A stretch of 64,000 nt of DNA from Enterococcus sp. CSURQ0835 (GTDB taxonomy: Bacteria > Bacillota > Bacilli > Lactobacillales > Enterococcaceae). The number at the start of each line of letters is the position of its first letter. Positions within the stretch are counted from its first letter, which is position 1. A model generated the notes under the pieces. That model was not told where the DNA came from and did no database searches. It worked only from the letters and a program-made list of their open reading frames with translations. Of the stretch, positions 26,697 through 36,350 are shown one piece after another. The translations under genes and the position numbers were made by a program. The DNA is taken from assembly GCF_902706605.1 (NCBI RefSeq), contig NZ_CACSLH010000012.1, positions 1-64,000 of the forward strand. The letters are read 5' to 3'.

Positions 26697-28148
26697 ATGA
26701 AAGAATTGTTGAAGACGTCAGTTCAGCGGCGGCTAGCAATCGTTGGAAAATTGCGCGATACATTTGACTGGCAGCCGCTCCAAAAAATCGCGGATGAACT
26801 GGATTGTACTCCAAAGACCGTCTTGTCGGATATCGATACGATCAATCACGAATGGGCCGGCAAAGTCGGGGTCGAATATTCCAAAACAAAAGGGCTGCGA
26901 CTCGATGATAGTCAACATAACAAATGGCAACTGTTGTTCTCTTCAATCATGGAACAATCAGAAGCGTTTGATTTTTTAGAGAAAGTTTTTTTTGATCCTA
27001 ACAAAGACGCGGAATATTGGATCAATTGTTTATTTGTCAGTGAAGCGACTTTTTATCGGATGATTCGACAATTAGAACACTCGTTAAAACGCCACGGGTT
27101 ACAAATTGAGCGCAAACCGTTTCGAGTGACGGCACCTGATGAACGGTGGGTCCGGATCTTTTATCAAAATTTTTTTATCGAAAAATATGGTCTAGCCCGC
27201 TGGCCGTTTTTTCTAGCTAAGCAAGAACTTTTGTGCTTTGTAAATGGCAGCAGTCAGACATTTGATCTGTTGCTGACTGATCGTGAAAAAATGCGCTACA
27301 CTTATTTTTTAGTCGTGCTGCTATTTCGCAATAGCCAAGGCTTTTTGTTAGCGCCTGACTTGCTACAACAAAAACAGCCACCTTTGACGACGACCCGTGC
27401 CGCTTTATTAGCCGAATTGGAAAAAAGTATTTTACGCACCCAGCTTTCTGTCAGTCAGAATTGGCAGACAGAAGTCGCGTTGAGTTTGTATTACGATCAT
27501 GTGTTGTTAAAGCAGCACGAGGCCTTGGATGTTTTAGCAGAGCTGCGGAAGTTTTTTACAGAACTCGAAACGACTTTTATGATCGAGTTAGCTGCGATCG
27601 ACCAAAAACGGCTGTTCCAAGCTTGTTTGCAATTGTATCATGGCTATCGCATCTATCCATATCGGCGGACGCTTTTATTTAATGAAGCAGAACTATTCAG
27701 CCGCTTTGTCAAACGGGACTATCCGCATTTTACCAAGCTAGTCCAGCAGCTCTTGATTCGGCTAGAAAAAGCAACTGATTTTCCGTGGTTTACGCAGTTT
27801 CAAGCAGAAGTCTTGCAATTATTATTTAAAAATTGGGGGCAGCTCGGCTATTATTTAGATGTTCACTCACCCAAAGTCAACGTGTTAGTCGTCAGTGATT
27901 CTGGCAAACGTCACGGCGAATTATTAGCCGAATGGTTGAAGAGCCGCTTTTATTATCGAGTGGAGCCGACAGTGTATGGAGAGTCTATTTTTGCTTTGAC
28001 CGATTACGAAAAATTAGCTACGTATGATCTTGTCTTATCCAATTATCCGCTAGCTAATTATCCGTATCCCAATTTACAGTTGATCGATGATTTTTTAGAT
28101 GATTTGGATTTTTTACTTGTGAGCCAACAAGTTAAACAAAAACGGTAG
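26697..28148 (+). CDS. Mga-family transcriptional regulator
   Basis: Predicted stand-alone virulence-type regulator of 483 residues. The N-terminal 75 residues carry an Mga-type helix-turn-helix (core ADELDCTPKTVLSDIDTINH); a second helix-turn-helix follows near 100-130 (VSEATFYRMIRQLEHSLKRH). The middle is PRD-like, and the C-terminus (about 390-475) resembles an EIIB domain (VNVLVVSDSGKRHGELLAEW), as in Mga, AtxA and MafR. Phosphotransferase control of such domains is known in the family; here it is inference. GAGGG lies 6 bases before the ATG. The likely target is the divergent sortase-like gene. Confidence 0.83.
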   Translation: MKELLKTSVQRRLAIVGKLRDTFDWQPLQKIADELDCTPKTVLSDIDTINHEWAGKVGVEYSKTKGLRLDDSQHNKWQLLFSSIMEQSEAFDFLEKVFFDPNKDAEYWINCLFVSEATFYRMIRQLEHSLKRHGLQIERKPFRVTAPDERWVRIFYQNFFIEKYGLARWPFFLAKQELLCFVNGSSQTFDLLLTDREKMRYTYFLVVLLFRNSQGFLLAPDLLQQKQPPLTTTRAALLAELEKSILRTQLSVSQNWQTEVALSLYYDHVLLKQHEALDVLAELRKFFTELETTFMIELAAIDQKRLFQACLQLYHGYRIYPYRRTLLFNEAELFSRFVKRDYPHFTKLVQQLLIRLEKATDFPWFTQFQAEVLQLLFKNWGQLGYYLDVHSPKVNVLVVSDSGKRHGELLAEWLKSRFYYRVEPTVYGESIFALTDYEKLATYDLVLSNYPLANYPYPNLQLIDDFLDDLDFLLVSQQVKQKR

Positions 28149-28173
28149 ACACTGTCTTAGGCGGTGTCTTTTT
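28147..28173 (+). terminator. Terminator after Mga-type gene
   Basis: AGACACTG pairs with CGGTGTCT (one G-T pair) and five T residues follow. The stem starts inside the stop codon. Confidence 0.75.
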
Positions 28174-28265
28174 CCTTTAGTAAAACGTTTTCGATTTAAA
28201 GGGATATTAATAGAAATAAAATCTGGAAAACTCTATACTATAAAAGAGAGAAAGGACGTGAACCA

Positions 28266-30008
28266 ATGTTTAAAAAGCTGTTAGCCAGTGTTGGCGAATA
28301 TAAAAAGACGAGCTTAGTCACGCCATTTTTTGTCATGGGAGAAGTCGCGATGGATGTGGTGATGCCCTTGATCATGGCGAGCTTGATCGACCAAGGGATT
28401 CAAAAAAGTGACTCGACTGTGATCTTAAAACTCGGTGGGCTGTTGTTTTTGTGTGCGCTGTTTGCACTGTTCATGGGAACGATGGGAGGAAAAACGGCGG
28501 CGATCGCATCAGCTGGTTTTGCGCGGAACTTGCGCCATAATTTATTTGAACGCATCCAAAGTTTTTCTTTTTCTAACATCGATCGTTTTTCTAGCTCTAG
28601 TTTGATCACCCGCTTGACGACTGATGTCACCAATATCCAAAATGCGTATCAGATGATCATCCGGATCTTAGTTCGTTCACCGTTGATTTTGATTTTTTCT
28701 TTGACGATGGCCTTTCACATCAACAAAGAATTGTCGATGATCTACGTGCTCGTCGTGCCACTTTTAGCGGTCGGCTTGTTCATCATCATTCACTTTGCAC
28801 GGCCGATTTTTATGAAAGTCTTTAAAACGTATGACCGTTTGAACCGTGTCGTCCAAGAAAATTTGCAAGGCATTCGAGTCGTCAAATCGTATGTGCGAGA
28901 AGGCTATGAAGAACAAAAATTCAGCACGGTCTCGACTGCTGTTTTTGATAATTTCACTAAAGCGCAACGGATCGTAGCGTTTAACATGCCGTTGATGCAA
29001 TTTGCTATTTATACGTGTATGCTTTTGCTGTCATGGCTAGGAGCAAATTTGATCGTTGATAAAGGAACGTTGACGACTGGTGAATTAGTAAGTATGTTCA
29101 ACTATACGATGCAGATTTTGATGAGTCTGATGATGATGTCTATGACCTTTGTCCAATTGATGGTCGCACGCACGTCAGCCGAGCGGATCACGGAAGTTTT
29201 ATCAGAAGAAAGCGACTTGAAAAACGGGGCGCAACCGTTACAAAAAGTACCAGATGGTTCCGTTGAGTTTGATGATGTGTGTTTCAGTTACAAAAATGAT
29301 ATGGATAAATTAGTGTTAGAAAATATTGATTTGAAGATCAGATCCGGTGAAGTGATCGGAATCGTCGGAGGGACCGGGAGTTCAAAATCCAGTCTAGTGC
29401 AATTGATCCCGCGGCTTTACGATGCGACTCACGGAGTGGTAAAAGTCGGCGGACACGATGTCAAAGACTATAATCTTGAAGTGTTACGCGATCAAGTCGG
29501 AATGGTTTTACAAAATAATGTGCTATTCACCGGGACGATCGCCGAAAACTTACGTTGGGGCAATGAAACAGCCAGTGATGAAGAAATCGTGCGGGCGGCG
29601 AAGATCGCACAAGCCGATTCGTTTATCCAAGAGTTTCCTAAAAAATACGAGACGATGATCTCAGAAGGCGGGAACAATGTCTCTGGTGGACAAAAGCAGC
29701 GGTTGACGATTGCTCGCGCGCTGTTGAAAAAACCAAAGATCTTGATTTTGGATGACTCGACTAGCGCCGTTGATACGAAAACTGACCGCGCGATTCGCGA
29801 AGGGTTAGCCAAAGAGATTCCTGGGACGACGACTTTTATTATTTCTCAGCGGATCAGTTCGATCCAAGACGCCGATCGCATCATCGTATTGGATGATGGC
29901 AAGATCAACGGTATCGGAACTCACGCAGAATTGATGCAAACCAATCAGATCTACCAAGAAGTAAATAATTCTCAGCAGAAAGGATTTGGTGAACATGTTA
30001 TCGAATAA
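28266..30008 (+). CDS. efrA: ABC multidrug exporter subunit EfrA
   Basis: One half of a heterodimeric type IV ABC exporter, with a six-helix membrane domain (about 1-310) and an ATPase domain (about 330-575). Walker A reads GGTGSSKSS near 368-376, with Ser in place of the usual Gly, the signature is NVSGGQKQR, and the Walker B ends ILDDST, with Asp where the catalytic Glu should be. This is the degenerate-site partner expected in EfrAB/LmrCD/BmrCD-type pumps. AAAGGA precedes the ATG. It overlaps the next gene by 14 bases. EfrAB of enterococci exports drugs and dyes. Confidence 0.9.
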   Translation: MFKKLLASVGEYKKTSLVTPFFVMGEVAMDVVMPLIMASLIDQGIQKSDSTVILKLGGLLFLCALFALFMGTMGGKTAAIASAGFARNLRHNLFERIQSFSFSNIDRFSSSSLITRLTTDVTNIQNAYQMIIRILVRSPLILIFSLTMAFHINKELSMIYVLVVPLLAVGLFIIIHFARPIFMKVFKTYDRLNRVVQENLQGIRVVKSYVREGYEEQKFSTVSTAVFDNFTKAQRIVAFNMPLMQFAIYTCMLLLSWLGANLIVDKGTLTTGELVSMFNYTMQILMSLMMMSMTFVQLMVARTSAERITEVLSEESDLKNGAQPLQKVPDGSVEFDDVCFSYKNDMDKLVLENIDLKIRSGEVIGIVGGTGSSKSSLVQLIPRLYDATHGVVKVGGHDVKDYNLEVLRDQVGMVLQNNVLFTGTIAENLRWGNETASDEEIVRAAKIAQADSFIQEFPKKYETMISEGGNNVSGGQKQRLTIARALLKKPKILILDDSTSAVDTKTDRAIREGLAKEIPGTTTFIISQRISSIQDADRIIVLDDGKINGIGTHAELMQTNQIYQEVNNSQQKGFGEHVIE

Positions 30009-31872
30009 AAAACAAACGAAAAATACCATCAAACCTTTGAAACGATTGTTGGGAATCATGATCCGGCGTTACAAATTCCAACTGTTGTTCGTCTTAGTGT
30101 TGATCTTGCTCAGTGCATTTGCCAATGTTCGCGGGTCACTTTTTTTACAAGTTGTAATCGATCAATATATCACGCCTCTCATAGGTAAAGCTGATCCGAA
30201 TTTCGGCGGTTTGTTAAAAGCGATCATGACGATGGGCGTCATTTATTTAGTTGGGATCACCTCGACTTTGATCTACAATCTAATGATGGTCAAAGTTTCA
30301 GAAGGAACGCAAAAAAAGATCCGGGATGATTTGTTCAATCATTTAGAGACGTTGCCGCTAAGTTACTTTGACTCAAATTCTCACGGAGACATCATGAGTC
30401 ATTTCACCAATGACACGGATACCTTGCGCCAAATGATCTCGCAAAGTATCCCCAACTTGATGCTTGCTGGTGTGACATTTATATCCGTCTTTGTGGCGAT
30501 GTTTTCATTGAGTATCCCGCTCACATTGTTTGTGATTTTTACCGTCTCATTGATGTTTGGGATGCTGAGGATCATCTCGCGGCGCAGTGGTCGTTACTTT
30601 GGTGCGCAACAACGTGATTTAGGACGAGTCAATGGGTTTATTGAAGAGATGATGCACGGGCAAAAAGTCGTGAAAGTGTTCAATCACGAAAAACGAGCGA
30701 TCGATGATTTTGATACGATCAATGAAACGTTACGAGTCAGTGCGACCAAAGCTAACGGCGTCGCCAATACGTTGATGCCGATCATGATGAACTTATTGAA
30801 TGTCCAATACGTTTTAGTCGCGATCGTCGGTGGCTTGTTTGCAGTTTATGGTGTTTCGAGTCTGACGGTCGGGATGATCGCGTCATTTTTACAGTTGAGT
30901 CGTTCTTTAAACGGCCCCATCAGTCAGATCTCGCAACAGATCAATTTCGTCATCATGGCTTTAGCTGGTGCCGACCGGATCTTCCAACTGTTAGATGAAG
31001 CACCTGAAGTCGATGACGGGTATGTAACCTTGGTCAATGTAACTGAAAAGGCAGGACAGCTGACGGAAAGTAACGAACGTACTGGCATCTGGGCGTGGAA
31101 ACAGCCCCATGAAGATGGTAGTGTGACGTATACAAAATTGACTGGTGATGTACGATTTGAAGCTGTTAATTTTGGCTATGATGAAGGTCATGTCGTGTTG
31201 CATGATATTAATCTTTATGCTGAACCTGGTCAAAAAGTTGCTTTCGTTGGTGCAACGGGTGCTGGGAAGACGACGATCACCAATTTGATCAATCGCTTTT
31301 ACGATGTGCAAGAGGGTAAGATTCGCTACGATGGGATCAATGTTCAAAAAATCAAAAAAAATTCGTTGCGTCGTTCATTGGGGATCATTTTACAAGACAC
31401 GCATCTGTTCACCGGTTCGATTAAAGATAATATCCGCTACGGGCGACTGGATGCGACCGATGAAGAAGTGATCGAAGCCGCTAAATTAGCCAATGCGGAC
31501 AGTTTTATCCAACATTTACCGGAACAATATGACACGGTAATCACCGGTGACGGTGAAGGGATGTCTCAAGGGCAGCGTCAGCTATTAGCGATTGCGCGTG
31601 CTGCGATCGCAGACCCGCCCGTGATGATCATGGATGAAGCAACTTCCAGTATCGATACGCGAACCGAAAGTATCGTTCAGTCGGGGATGGATCGTCTGAT
31701 GGAAGGTCGGACCGTCTTTGTCATTGCGCATCGATTGTCCACGATCCAAAATTCAGATGTCATCATGGTGATGGACCACGGTCGGATTTTAGAACGGGGG
31801 ACTCACGAAAGTTTGTTAAAAGAAGGCGGCTTGTATTATCAATTGTATACCGGTAAAGTCGAATTAGCTTAA
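29995..31872 (+). CDS. efrB: ABC multidrug exporter subunit EfrB
   Basis: Partner of EfrA: six membrane helices (about 25-330), then an ATPase domain with Walker A GATGAGKTT near 420 and a complete Walker B (MIMDEATSS). Its signature motif is altered to GMSQGQRQ instead of LSGGQ, so the pair has one consensus ATP site and one degenerate one. A 60-residue insertion with charged and Trp residues (NERTGIWAWKQPHEDG) precedes the nucleotide-binding domain, as in LmrD-like proteins. The ATG at 29995 is preferred because AAAGGA lies 10 bases upstream; in-frame TTG and GTG codons lie just before. 625 residues. Confidence 0.9.
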   Translation: MLSNKKQTKNTIKPLKRLLGIMIRRYKFQLLFVLVLILLSAFANVRGSLFLQVVIDQYITPLIGKADPNFGGLLKAIMTMGVIYLVGITSTLIYNLMMVKVSEGTQKKIRDDLFNHLETLPLSYFDSNSHGDIMSHFTNDTDTLRQMISQSIPNLMLAGVTFISVFVAMFSLSIPLTLFVIFTVSLMFGMLRIISRRSGRYFGAQQRDLGRVNGFIEEMMHGQKVVKVFNHEKRAIDDFDTINETLRVSATKANGVANTLMPIMMNLLNVQYVLVAIVGGLFAVYGVSSLTVGMIASFLQLSRSLNGPISQISQQINFVIMALAGADRIFQLLDEAPEVDDGYVTLVNVTEKAGQLTESNERTGIWAWKQPHEDGSVTYTKLTGDVRFEAVNFGYDEGHVVLHDINLYAEPGQKVAFVGATGAGKTTITNLINRFYDVQEGKIRYDGINVQKIKKNSLRRSLGIILQDTHLFTGSIKDNIRYGRLDATDEEVIEAAKLANADSFIQHLPEQYDTVITGDGEGMSQGQRQLLAIARAAIADPPVMIMDEATSSIDTRTESIVQSGMDRLMEGRTVFVIAHRLSTIQNSDVIMVMDHGRILERGTHESLLKEGGLYYQLYTGKVELA

Positions 31873-31945
31873 TGGTCCAGCTTGCGGCGGTGATGATAGT
31901 GCTGCTTTGTCTCGTCGCTTCAGAAATAGAAAGGAAGGATCCAAG

Positions 31946-32878
31946 ATGAAACGTTTTGCAATCAAAGGATTTGGTGCTGCCCGCGAGGTGTTTGAAGAAA
32001 TCGAGGCCAACCCCCGCGTAGTAGATGCCAGCCACGTTCGCATCGCAATCAAAACTTTTGCAGTCAATCCTTATGACGTAGCTTTTCGCCAAGGGAAGAT
32101 GAGTCAGTCGATCGAATTTCCCTATGTGCTAGGCAAAGATGGTGCTGGGATCGTGACTGAAGTCGGGATCGGCGTGCCGGAATTAAAAGTCGGCGATGAA
32201 GTGATCTTTCACGCTTTGACCGGCAGTTACGGTGAAGAGATCGTCGTTCCAGGGAATAAAGTAGTTTTGAAGCCAGCTGAAATGTCATTTGCCGAAGCGG
32301 CAGGACTCGTGACACCAGGCTTGACCGCCTATAATTTAGTGACCCATTTATTAGGTGAAGCGGCAGGCGAAGTCGTGGCAGTCCAAGGTGCATCTGGGGC
32401 AGTGGGCTCATTAGTCGTTCAATTGTTGAAAGCAAACGGAAAAACGGTGATCGGAACTGCTTCAAAACGCAATGAAGAATTGGTGCGAAACTTAGGTGTC
32501 GATCACTTCGCGGCTTATGATCAGGTCGATCCAGGTAAAGTTTTTGCCGATCAAGCCGATACTGTCATTGATGCTACTAAAGGCAGCCGCACCAGTGAAA
32601 GTGGCATGAAATTACTAAAAGCTGGCGGGACGTACATCGCGTTAAATGACTTACCGACAAAACGCACGAAAGCTGGTAATTATGTGCACTTTGGTCCTAG
32701 TCGCAGTTACCAAGACCAAGAAGCATTCGAAGCGTTAACGGCTTTATATAAAGCGGGCAAACTCAAACTTACGATCGCTGAGATTTTACCTTTTGAATTG
32801 ACAAGTGTCATCACAGCGCATGAAAAAATTGAAGGCCATCCCAATGCGGGCAAGCTTATCATCCAAAAGGAGCAATAA
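31946..32878 (+). CDS. Zinc-less MDR oxidoreductase (quinone reductase-like)
   Basis: NADPH-dependent oxidoreductase of the quinone-reductase branch of the medium-chain dehydrogenases, 310 residues. The N-terminal GroES-like domain is followed by a Rossmann motif in VQGASGAVGSLVVQLLKANG (near 142-161). The Cys/Glu zinc ligands of classical alcohol dehydrogenases are not seen. The start is ATG at 31946, with AAGGAAGGA 7 bases upstream; a longer in-frame TTG start at 31907 has no such site. It follows efrB by 73 bases and is tightly linked to a small downstream gene. The substrate is unknown. Confidence 0.85.
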   Translation: MKRFAIKGFGAAREVFEEIEANPRVVDASHVRIAIKTFAVNPYDVAFRQGKMSQSIEFPYVLGKDGAGIVTEVGIGVPELKVGDEVIFHALTGSYGEEIVVPGNKVVLKPAEMSFAEAAGLVTPGLTAYNLVTHLLGEAAGEVVAVQGASGAVGSLVVQLLKANGKTVIGTASKRNEELVRNLGVDHFAAYDQVDPGKVFADQADTVIDATKGSRTSESGMKLLKAGGTYIALNDLPTKRTKAGNYVHFGPSRSYQDQEAFEALTALYKAGKLKLTIAEILPFELTSVITAHEKIEGHPNAGKLIIQKEQ

Positions 32879-32879
32879 A

Positions 32880-33203
32880 ATGGATCAAAAAAAGTGGCAG
32901 CTAGTTCAGCAACATTTTGGAGAAATAGAATATTTAGACGATGGCTATTATCGCTTAAAAAATGTCGGTGAACGATTTAAACTGGCTTTTTTAACGAGTG
33001 GTGCTTGTGGCGAAAAAGTCATTCAGCCAGAGATCACGATCGAATGGGTCGGCGGGCGCGCCGTTCCGATCGCGTTATTAGATCTAGCTGCGACTCCGAT
33101 CAAACGCTGGGACCGAAGTGAAACTGAAAAATTAGAGTCAGCAGCTGAGGTTTTATTAACAAAATTTTGTTTAGCTAAACGATTGACCGCCGCGGGGAAA
33201 TAA
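32880..33203 (+). CDS. Small protein of unknown function
   Basis: Unrecognised 107-residue soluble protein. The ATG lies one base after the stop of the oxidoreductase gene, with AGGAG upstream, so the two are cotranscribed and probably coupled. The sequence suggests a small alpha/beta fold with a GEIEYLDDGYYRLKN strand pair at 14-28 and a C-terminal helix. There are no membrane segments or metal motifs. It may be an accessory to the oxidoreductase, but nothing shows its role. Confidence 0.6.
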   Translation: MDQKKWQLVQQHFGEIEYLDDGYYRLKNVGERFKLAFLTSGACGEKVIQPEITIEWVGGRAVPIALLDLAATPIKRWDRSETEKLESAAEVLLTKFCLAKRLTAAGK

Positions 33204-33219
33204 CCGCGACGGTTCTTTT
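33186..33219 (+). terminator. Terminator overlapping end of small gene
   Basis: ACCGCCGCGG (33186-33195) pairs with CCGCGACGGT (33204-33213), with one mismatch, followed by TCTTTT. The left arm lies in the last codons. Confidence 0.65.
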
Positions 33220-33349
33220 GCTTGATTGACTGCTTGAGAAAAGTTTTTTGCAGGTAGGGGACTCATTAATTTTTCTTAAGCAATCAGCACGAGCTGTCCG
33301 ACAAATCAGTCGATGTGTCGTAATTTGCCAGACTTGTCAAATGGAGTGA

Positions 33350-33379
33350 TTGAAAAGGGCTATTTCTCCATGCTATTGT
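33350..33379 (+). promoter_or_regulatory. Candidate promoter of YhgE/Pip gene
   Basis: TTGAAA (33350-33355) and TATTGT (33374-33379) are 18 bp apart, and the -10 has a TG extension (TGCTATTGT). Confidence 0.5.
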
Positions 33380-33417
33380 AAGTCGGTCAGAAAAAATCAG
33401 AGTGGGTGAAACGATTC

Positions 33418-36132
33418 ATGAAACCAATTCAATCCATCAAGCATACCGTCCAACTTTACGCTCTCGATTGGAAACGGATCATAAAAAATCCGATCGCAGT
33501 CTTGTTGATGATCGCTTTAATGGTCATCCCGTCGTTGTATGCTTGGTTTAATATCAAAGCGTTATGGGACCCGTATTCCAATACTGGTGAGTTACCTATC
33601 GCAGTCTACAGTGCCGATGCGGGCGCTACTTTTCAAAAAAAAGAAGTCGAGATCGGGGATCAAGTCATTACGAACTTGCATAAAAACAAACAGCTAGGTT
33701 GGCGGTTTGTTTCATCAAAAGAACAATTAGTCGAAGGTGTCCGATCTGGTAAATATTATGCCGGTATTTATTTACCCGCTGACTTCTCGCAAGATCTTTT
33801 GAGTTTTACTAGTGGTGAGATCAAAAAACCAAAGATCGAATACTATTTGAATCAAAAGATCAATGCGATCGCACCAAAGATCACTGATAAAGGTGCCAGC
33901 TCGATCCAACAAGAGATCACGGATGAGTTTATTAAGACGGCCAGTTCGACTTTGCTGAAAGTCTTCAATGAACTGGGCTATGATATCGACAGCAATCTCG
34001 TGTCGATCAATAAAGTCAAAAGCTTGATTTTAAATACCAATGACAATCTAGGCGAGATCGAAGGGTATTTGAAACAGATCCAAGATGTTCGGGGTCAGTT
34101 GCCGGAGCTGAAACAAAAATTAGCCCAAGCCAATCAAATGGAAAGTTACTTGCCGCAAATCGATGAGATGGGTCAAAAACTCGTTACATTGAATCAAAAA
34201 ATGCCGGAGCTCAAGCAACAAGCATCGATCATTTTAGACTTGCAGCAAAAGATTCCGGAGATCCAACAAGCCGGGCAACAACTCGCGACTGTTGATCAAG
34301 ATTTTGCATCGATCCAACAAACGATGAACGATGGGATCAATGAAGCCAAACAAGGTCTTACGATCATTCAACAAGTCCAACAAACAATGCCGGCAATCGA
34401 AAAGATGAGTGGTAATGCCGCGCAACTCGCTGATACCTCGAAGCAAGCTGCTGAACAATTCAAACAAGCAGTTCCCAGCATCGCAAATTCCGCAATGGTC
34501 ACGTTAAAATCCGTGGCGACGATTGGTGATACGACGAGTTCGATCGCGGGCACGCTGGGACAAGCCGTCAGTGATAATCGCTTGACCGATCAAGAAAAAC
34601 AAGACATTCGCCAAGTCTTGGGGGATTTTTCTGGTAACTTAGCAAAGCAACAATCGGCCTTGACTAATGTCGCAGCATTTTTCAGCCAACTGCAACAACA
34701 AGCTGGTAATCAAGACTTACAAGGCGCGATCGATCAAGTCAATCATTTGAATCAGCTCGTGACGGATCTGAAAAATCGGATCGACGGCTTTTTACAGACG
34801 GGGACGAATTTTGATGTCGACCAAGTCGTAGCGTTAGCTAATCAGATTTCAAGTGTCGGGCAAGGAATCAGTCAGCTTGCGAACAGTATCGATGTCAATG
34901 GCGTCCAAACGACGGTTAACAATGTCTTGGATCAATTGATCACGACGGTATCTGGAGCGCAAGATCTATTGGCAAAAGCCAATGGGATCGATTTTAATAG
35001 TCTGCTCAATTCAACGGAAAAAACAGTGACCGATGCAATCGCGATCTTAGAAAAATACCAGCAACAAATGCCGGCAGTCGGCAAAGAAGTCCATGATGCA
35101 AACGTTATGTTAAATGGACACATGAATGAGATCACCACCGGTATCAATCGCGGCGCGGATCTTTATAACAATGAACTGCCACAAGTTGAACAAAAACTTA
35201 GCCAAGCGACGAACTTTTTCCAAAATGATTGGCCCGGCGTCAAAACGGATCTGACACAAGGTCTAAAAGTTGCCAACGATAAAATGCCAGTGGTGGAATC
35301 GGCGCTGAATCAAGCGAATGATTTGATCGTTAATGATTGGCCGACCTTGAAAGCAGGAATCCAAAAAGCTGCCGGGGCGATCAAACAAGGCGATCAAGAA
35401 ATTGATTTTGGGGAAGTTTTGAAGTTATTGAAGCTGGATGCCCAAAAAGAAAGTGACTTTTTCACTAAACCGGTCGAGTTGAAAGATCATACGATGTATC
35501 CAATCGCCAACAATGGTTCGGCTAGTGCGCCGTTTTATACCGCATTGTGTTTGTGGGTCGGGGCCGTTTTATTTTCTAGCGTTACGACAACAGATTTTTA
35601 TTTAGATCCAAAAGATCGAGGCAAATTCACAAAACGTGAACGATTTGGTGCGCGCTTATTGACGTATTTGACGATGGGGACCGCCCAGTCCTTGATCGTA
35701 TCTCTAGGAAATATCTTTATTTTAGGCGTCTATGTGAAAAGTCCGGTGTTGAGTGTCTTGTTTGCGTTACTCGTTGGACTAGCCTTTACGATGATGGTCT
35801 ATGCACTAGTCGCACTCTTTGGAACAGTTGGTAAAGGACTAGCGGTCATCATTCTGGTCTTGTCGATTTCTGGCGGGGGCGGGAATTATCCGATCCAAGT
35901 CTCGGGGAAATTTTTCCAAGCAGTCAACCCGTGGCTACCCTTTACTCATGCGGTCAATCTGTTACGAGAAAGTGCCGGCGGGATCTATTGGCCTAATGCG
36001 ACAAAAGATATTTGGATCATGGTCGCGTTGTTTATCGGATTTGCGGTGATCGGGACGTGGGCTTATCCAGTCATCCAACCGCAGTTGAAAAAATTGACTA
36101 AAGTCTCTCATGAAAGCAAGATCTTCCATTAA
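33418..36132 (+). CDS. YhgE/Pip-type membrane protein
   Basis: Large membrane protein of about 905 residues with the YhgE/Pip (phage infection protein) plan. It has one N-terminal helix near residues 20-40 (NPIAVLLMIALMVIPSLYAW), an extracytoplasmic Gln/Asn-rich coiled region to about 690, and five or six C-terminal helices related to ABC-2 permeases. Relatives are phage receptors or parts of type VII-like secretion and resistance loci; the role here is unknown. The ATG at 33418 is preferred to a GTG at 33406 because the AGTGGGTGA site gives normal spacing only to the ATG. It stands alone between a promoter and a strong terminator. Confidence 0.83.
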   Translation: MKPIQSIKHTVQLYALDWKRIIKNPIAVLLMIALMVIPSLYAWFNIKALWDPYSNTGELPIAVYSADAGATFQKKEVEIGDQVITNLHKNKQLGWRFVSSKEQLVEGVRSGKYYAGIYLPADFSQDLLSFTSGEIKKPKIEYYLNQKINAIAPKITDKGASSIQQEITDEFIKTASSTLLKVFNELGYDIDSNLVSINKVKSLILNTNDNLGEIEGYLKQIQDVRGQLPELKQKLAQANQMESYLPQIDEMGQKLVTLNQKMPELKQQASIILDLQQKIPEIQQAGQQLATVDQDFASIQQTMNDGINEAKQGLTIIQQVQQTMPAIEKMSGNAAQLADTSKQAAEQFKQAVPSIANSAMVTLKSVATIGDTTSSIAGTLGQAVSDNRLTDQEKQDIRQVLGDFSGNLAKQQSALTNVAAFFSQLQQQAGNQDLQGAIDQVNHLNQLVTDLKNRIDGFLQTGTNFDVDQVVALANQISSVGQGISQLANSIDVNGVQTTVNNVLDQLITTVSGAQDLLAKANGIDFNSLLNSTEKTVTDAIAILEKYQQQMPAVGKEVHDANVMLNGHMNEITTGINRGADLYNNELPQVEQKLSQATNFFQNDWPGVKTDLTQGLKVANDKMPVVESALNQANDLIVNDWPTLKAGIQKAAGAIKQGDQEIDFGEVLKLLKLDAQKESDFFTKPVELKDHTMYPIANNGSASAPFYTALCLWVGAVLFSSVTTTDFYLDPKDRGKFTKRERFGARLLTYLTMGTAQSLIVSLGNIFILGVYVKSPVLSVLFALLVGLAFTMMVYALVALFGTVGKGLAVIILVLSISGGGGNYPIQVSGKFFQAVNPWLPFTHAVNLLRESAGGIYWPNATKDIWIMVALFIGFAVIGTWAYPVIQPQLKKLTKVSHESKIFH

Positions 36133-36141
36133 ACTAAGTGA

Positions 36142-36202
36142 AGGCGTGACAGAAGTAGCTCTTTTTTTGGAGCTGACCACTTCTGTCACGCCTGTATTTT
36201 TT
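36142..36202 (+). terminator. Large hairpin terminator after YhgE/Pip gene
   Basis: A 15-bp perfect stem (AGGCGTGACAGAAGT at 36142-36156 with 36179-36193) encloses a smaller AGCTC/GAGCT-like hairpin, and seven T residues follow a few bases later. Confidence 0.8.
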
Positions 36203-36285
36203 TACGCTTGCTTCCGCTTATTTTACCGAAGCTATCCAGTCGGTTCCACTTTTCTAAGTCCTTCCTAAAAACCTGCAAGAAAAGA

Positions 36286-36314
36286 TTGACTTTTTTCTCA
36301 TTCCCGAGTAGCAT
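36286..36314 (+). promoter_or_regulatory. Candidate kimA promoter
   Basis: TTGACT (36286-36291) and TAGCAT (36309-36314) are 17 bp apart, 37 bp before the start codon. The leader is too short for a c-di-AMP (ydaO) riboswitch. Confidence 0.55.
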
Positions 36315-36350
36315 ATCGCTTGTTTGTACTTTATTAAAGGGGTGAAGAAA

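Noticed and set aside
28182-28191. cre or LacI-type operator before efrA (AAAACGTTTT)
   Set aside because: The core palindrome matches the one before rbsK, but the flanks miss the TG and CA of the cre consensus and the 10-bp AT-rich core alone is weak evidence.
36200-36350. c-di-AMP (ydaO) riboswitch before kimA
   Set aside because: The promoter-to-start distance is about 30 bases and no matching structured leader is seen.
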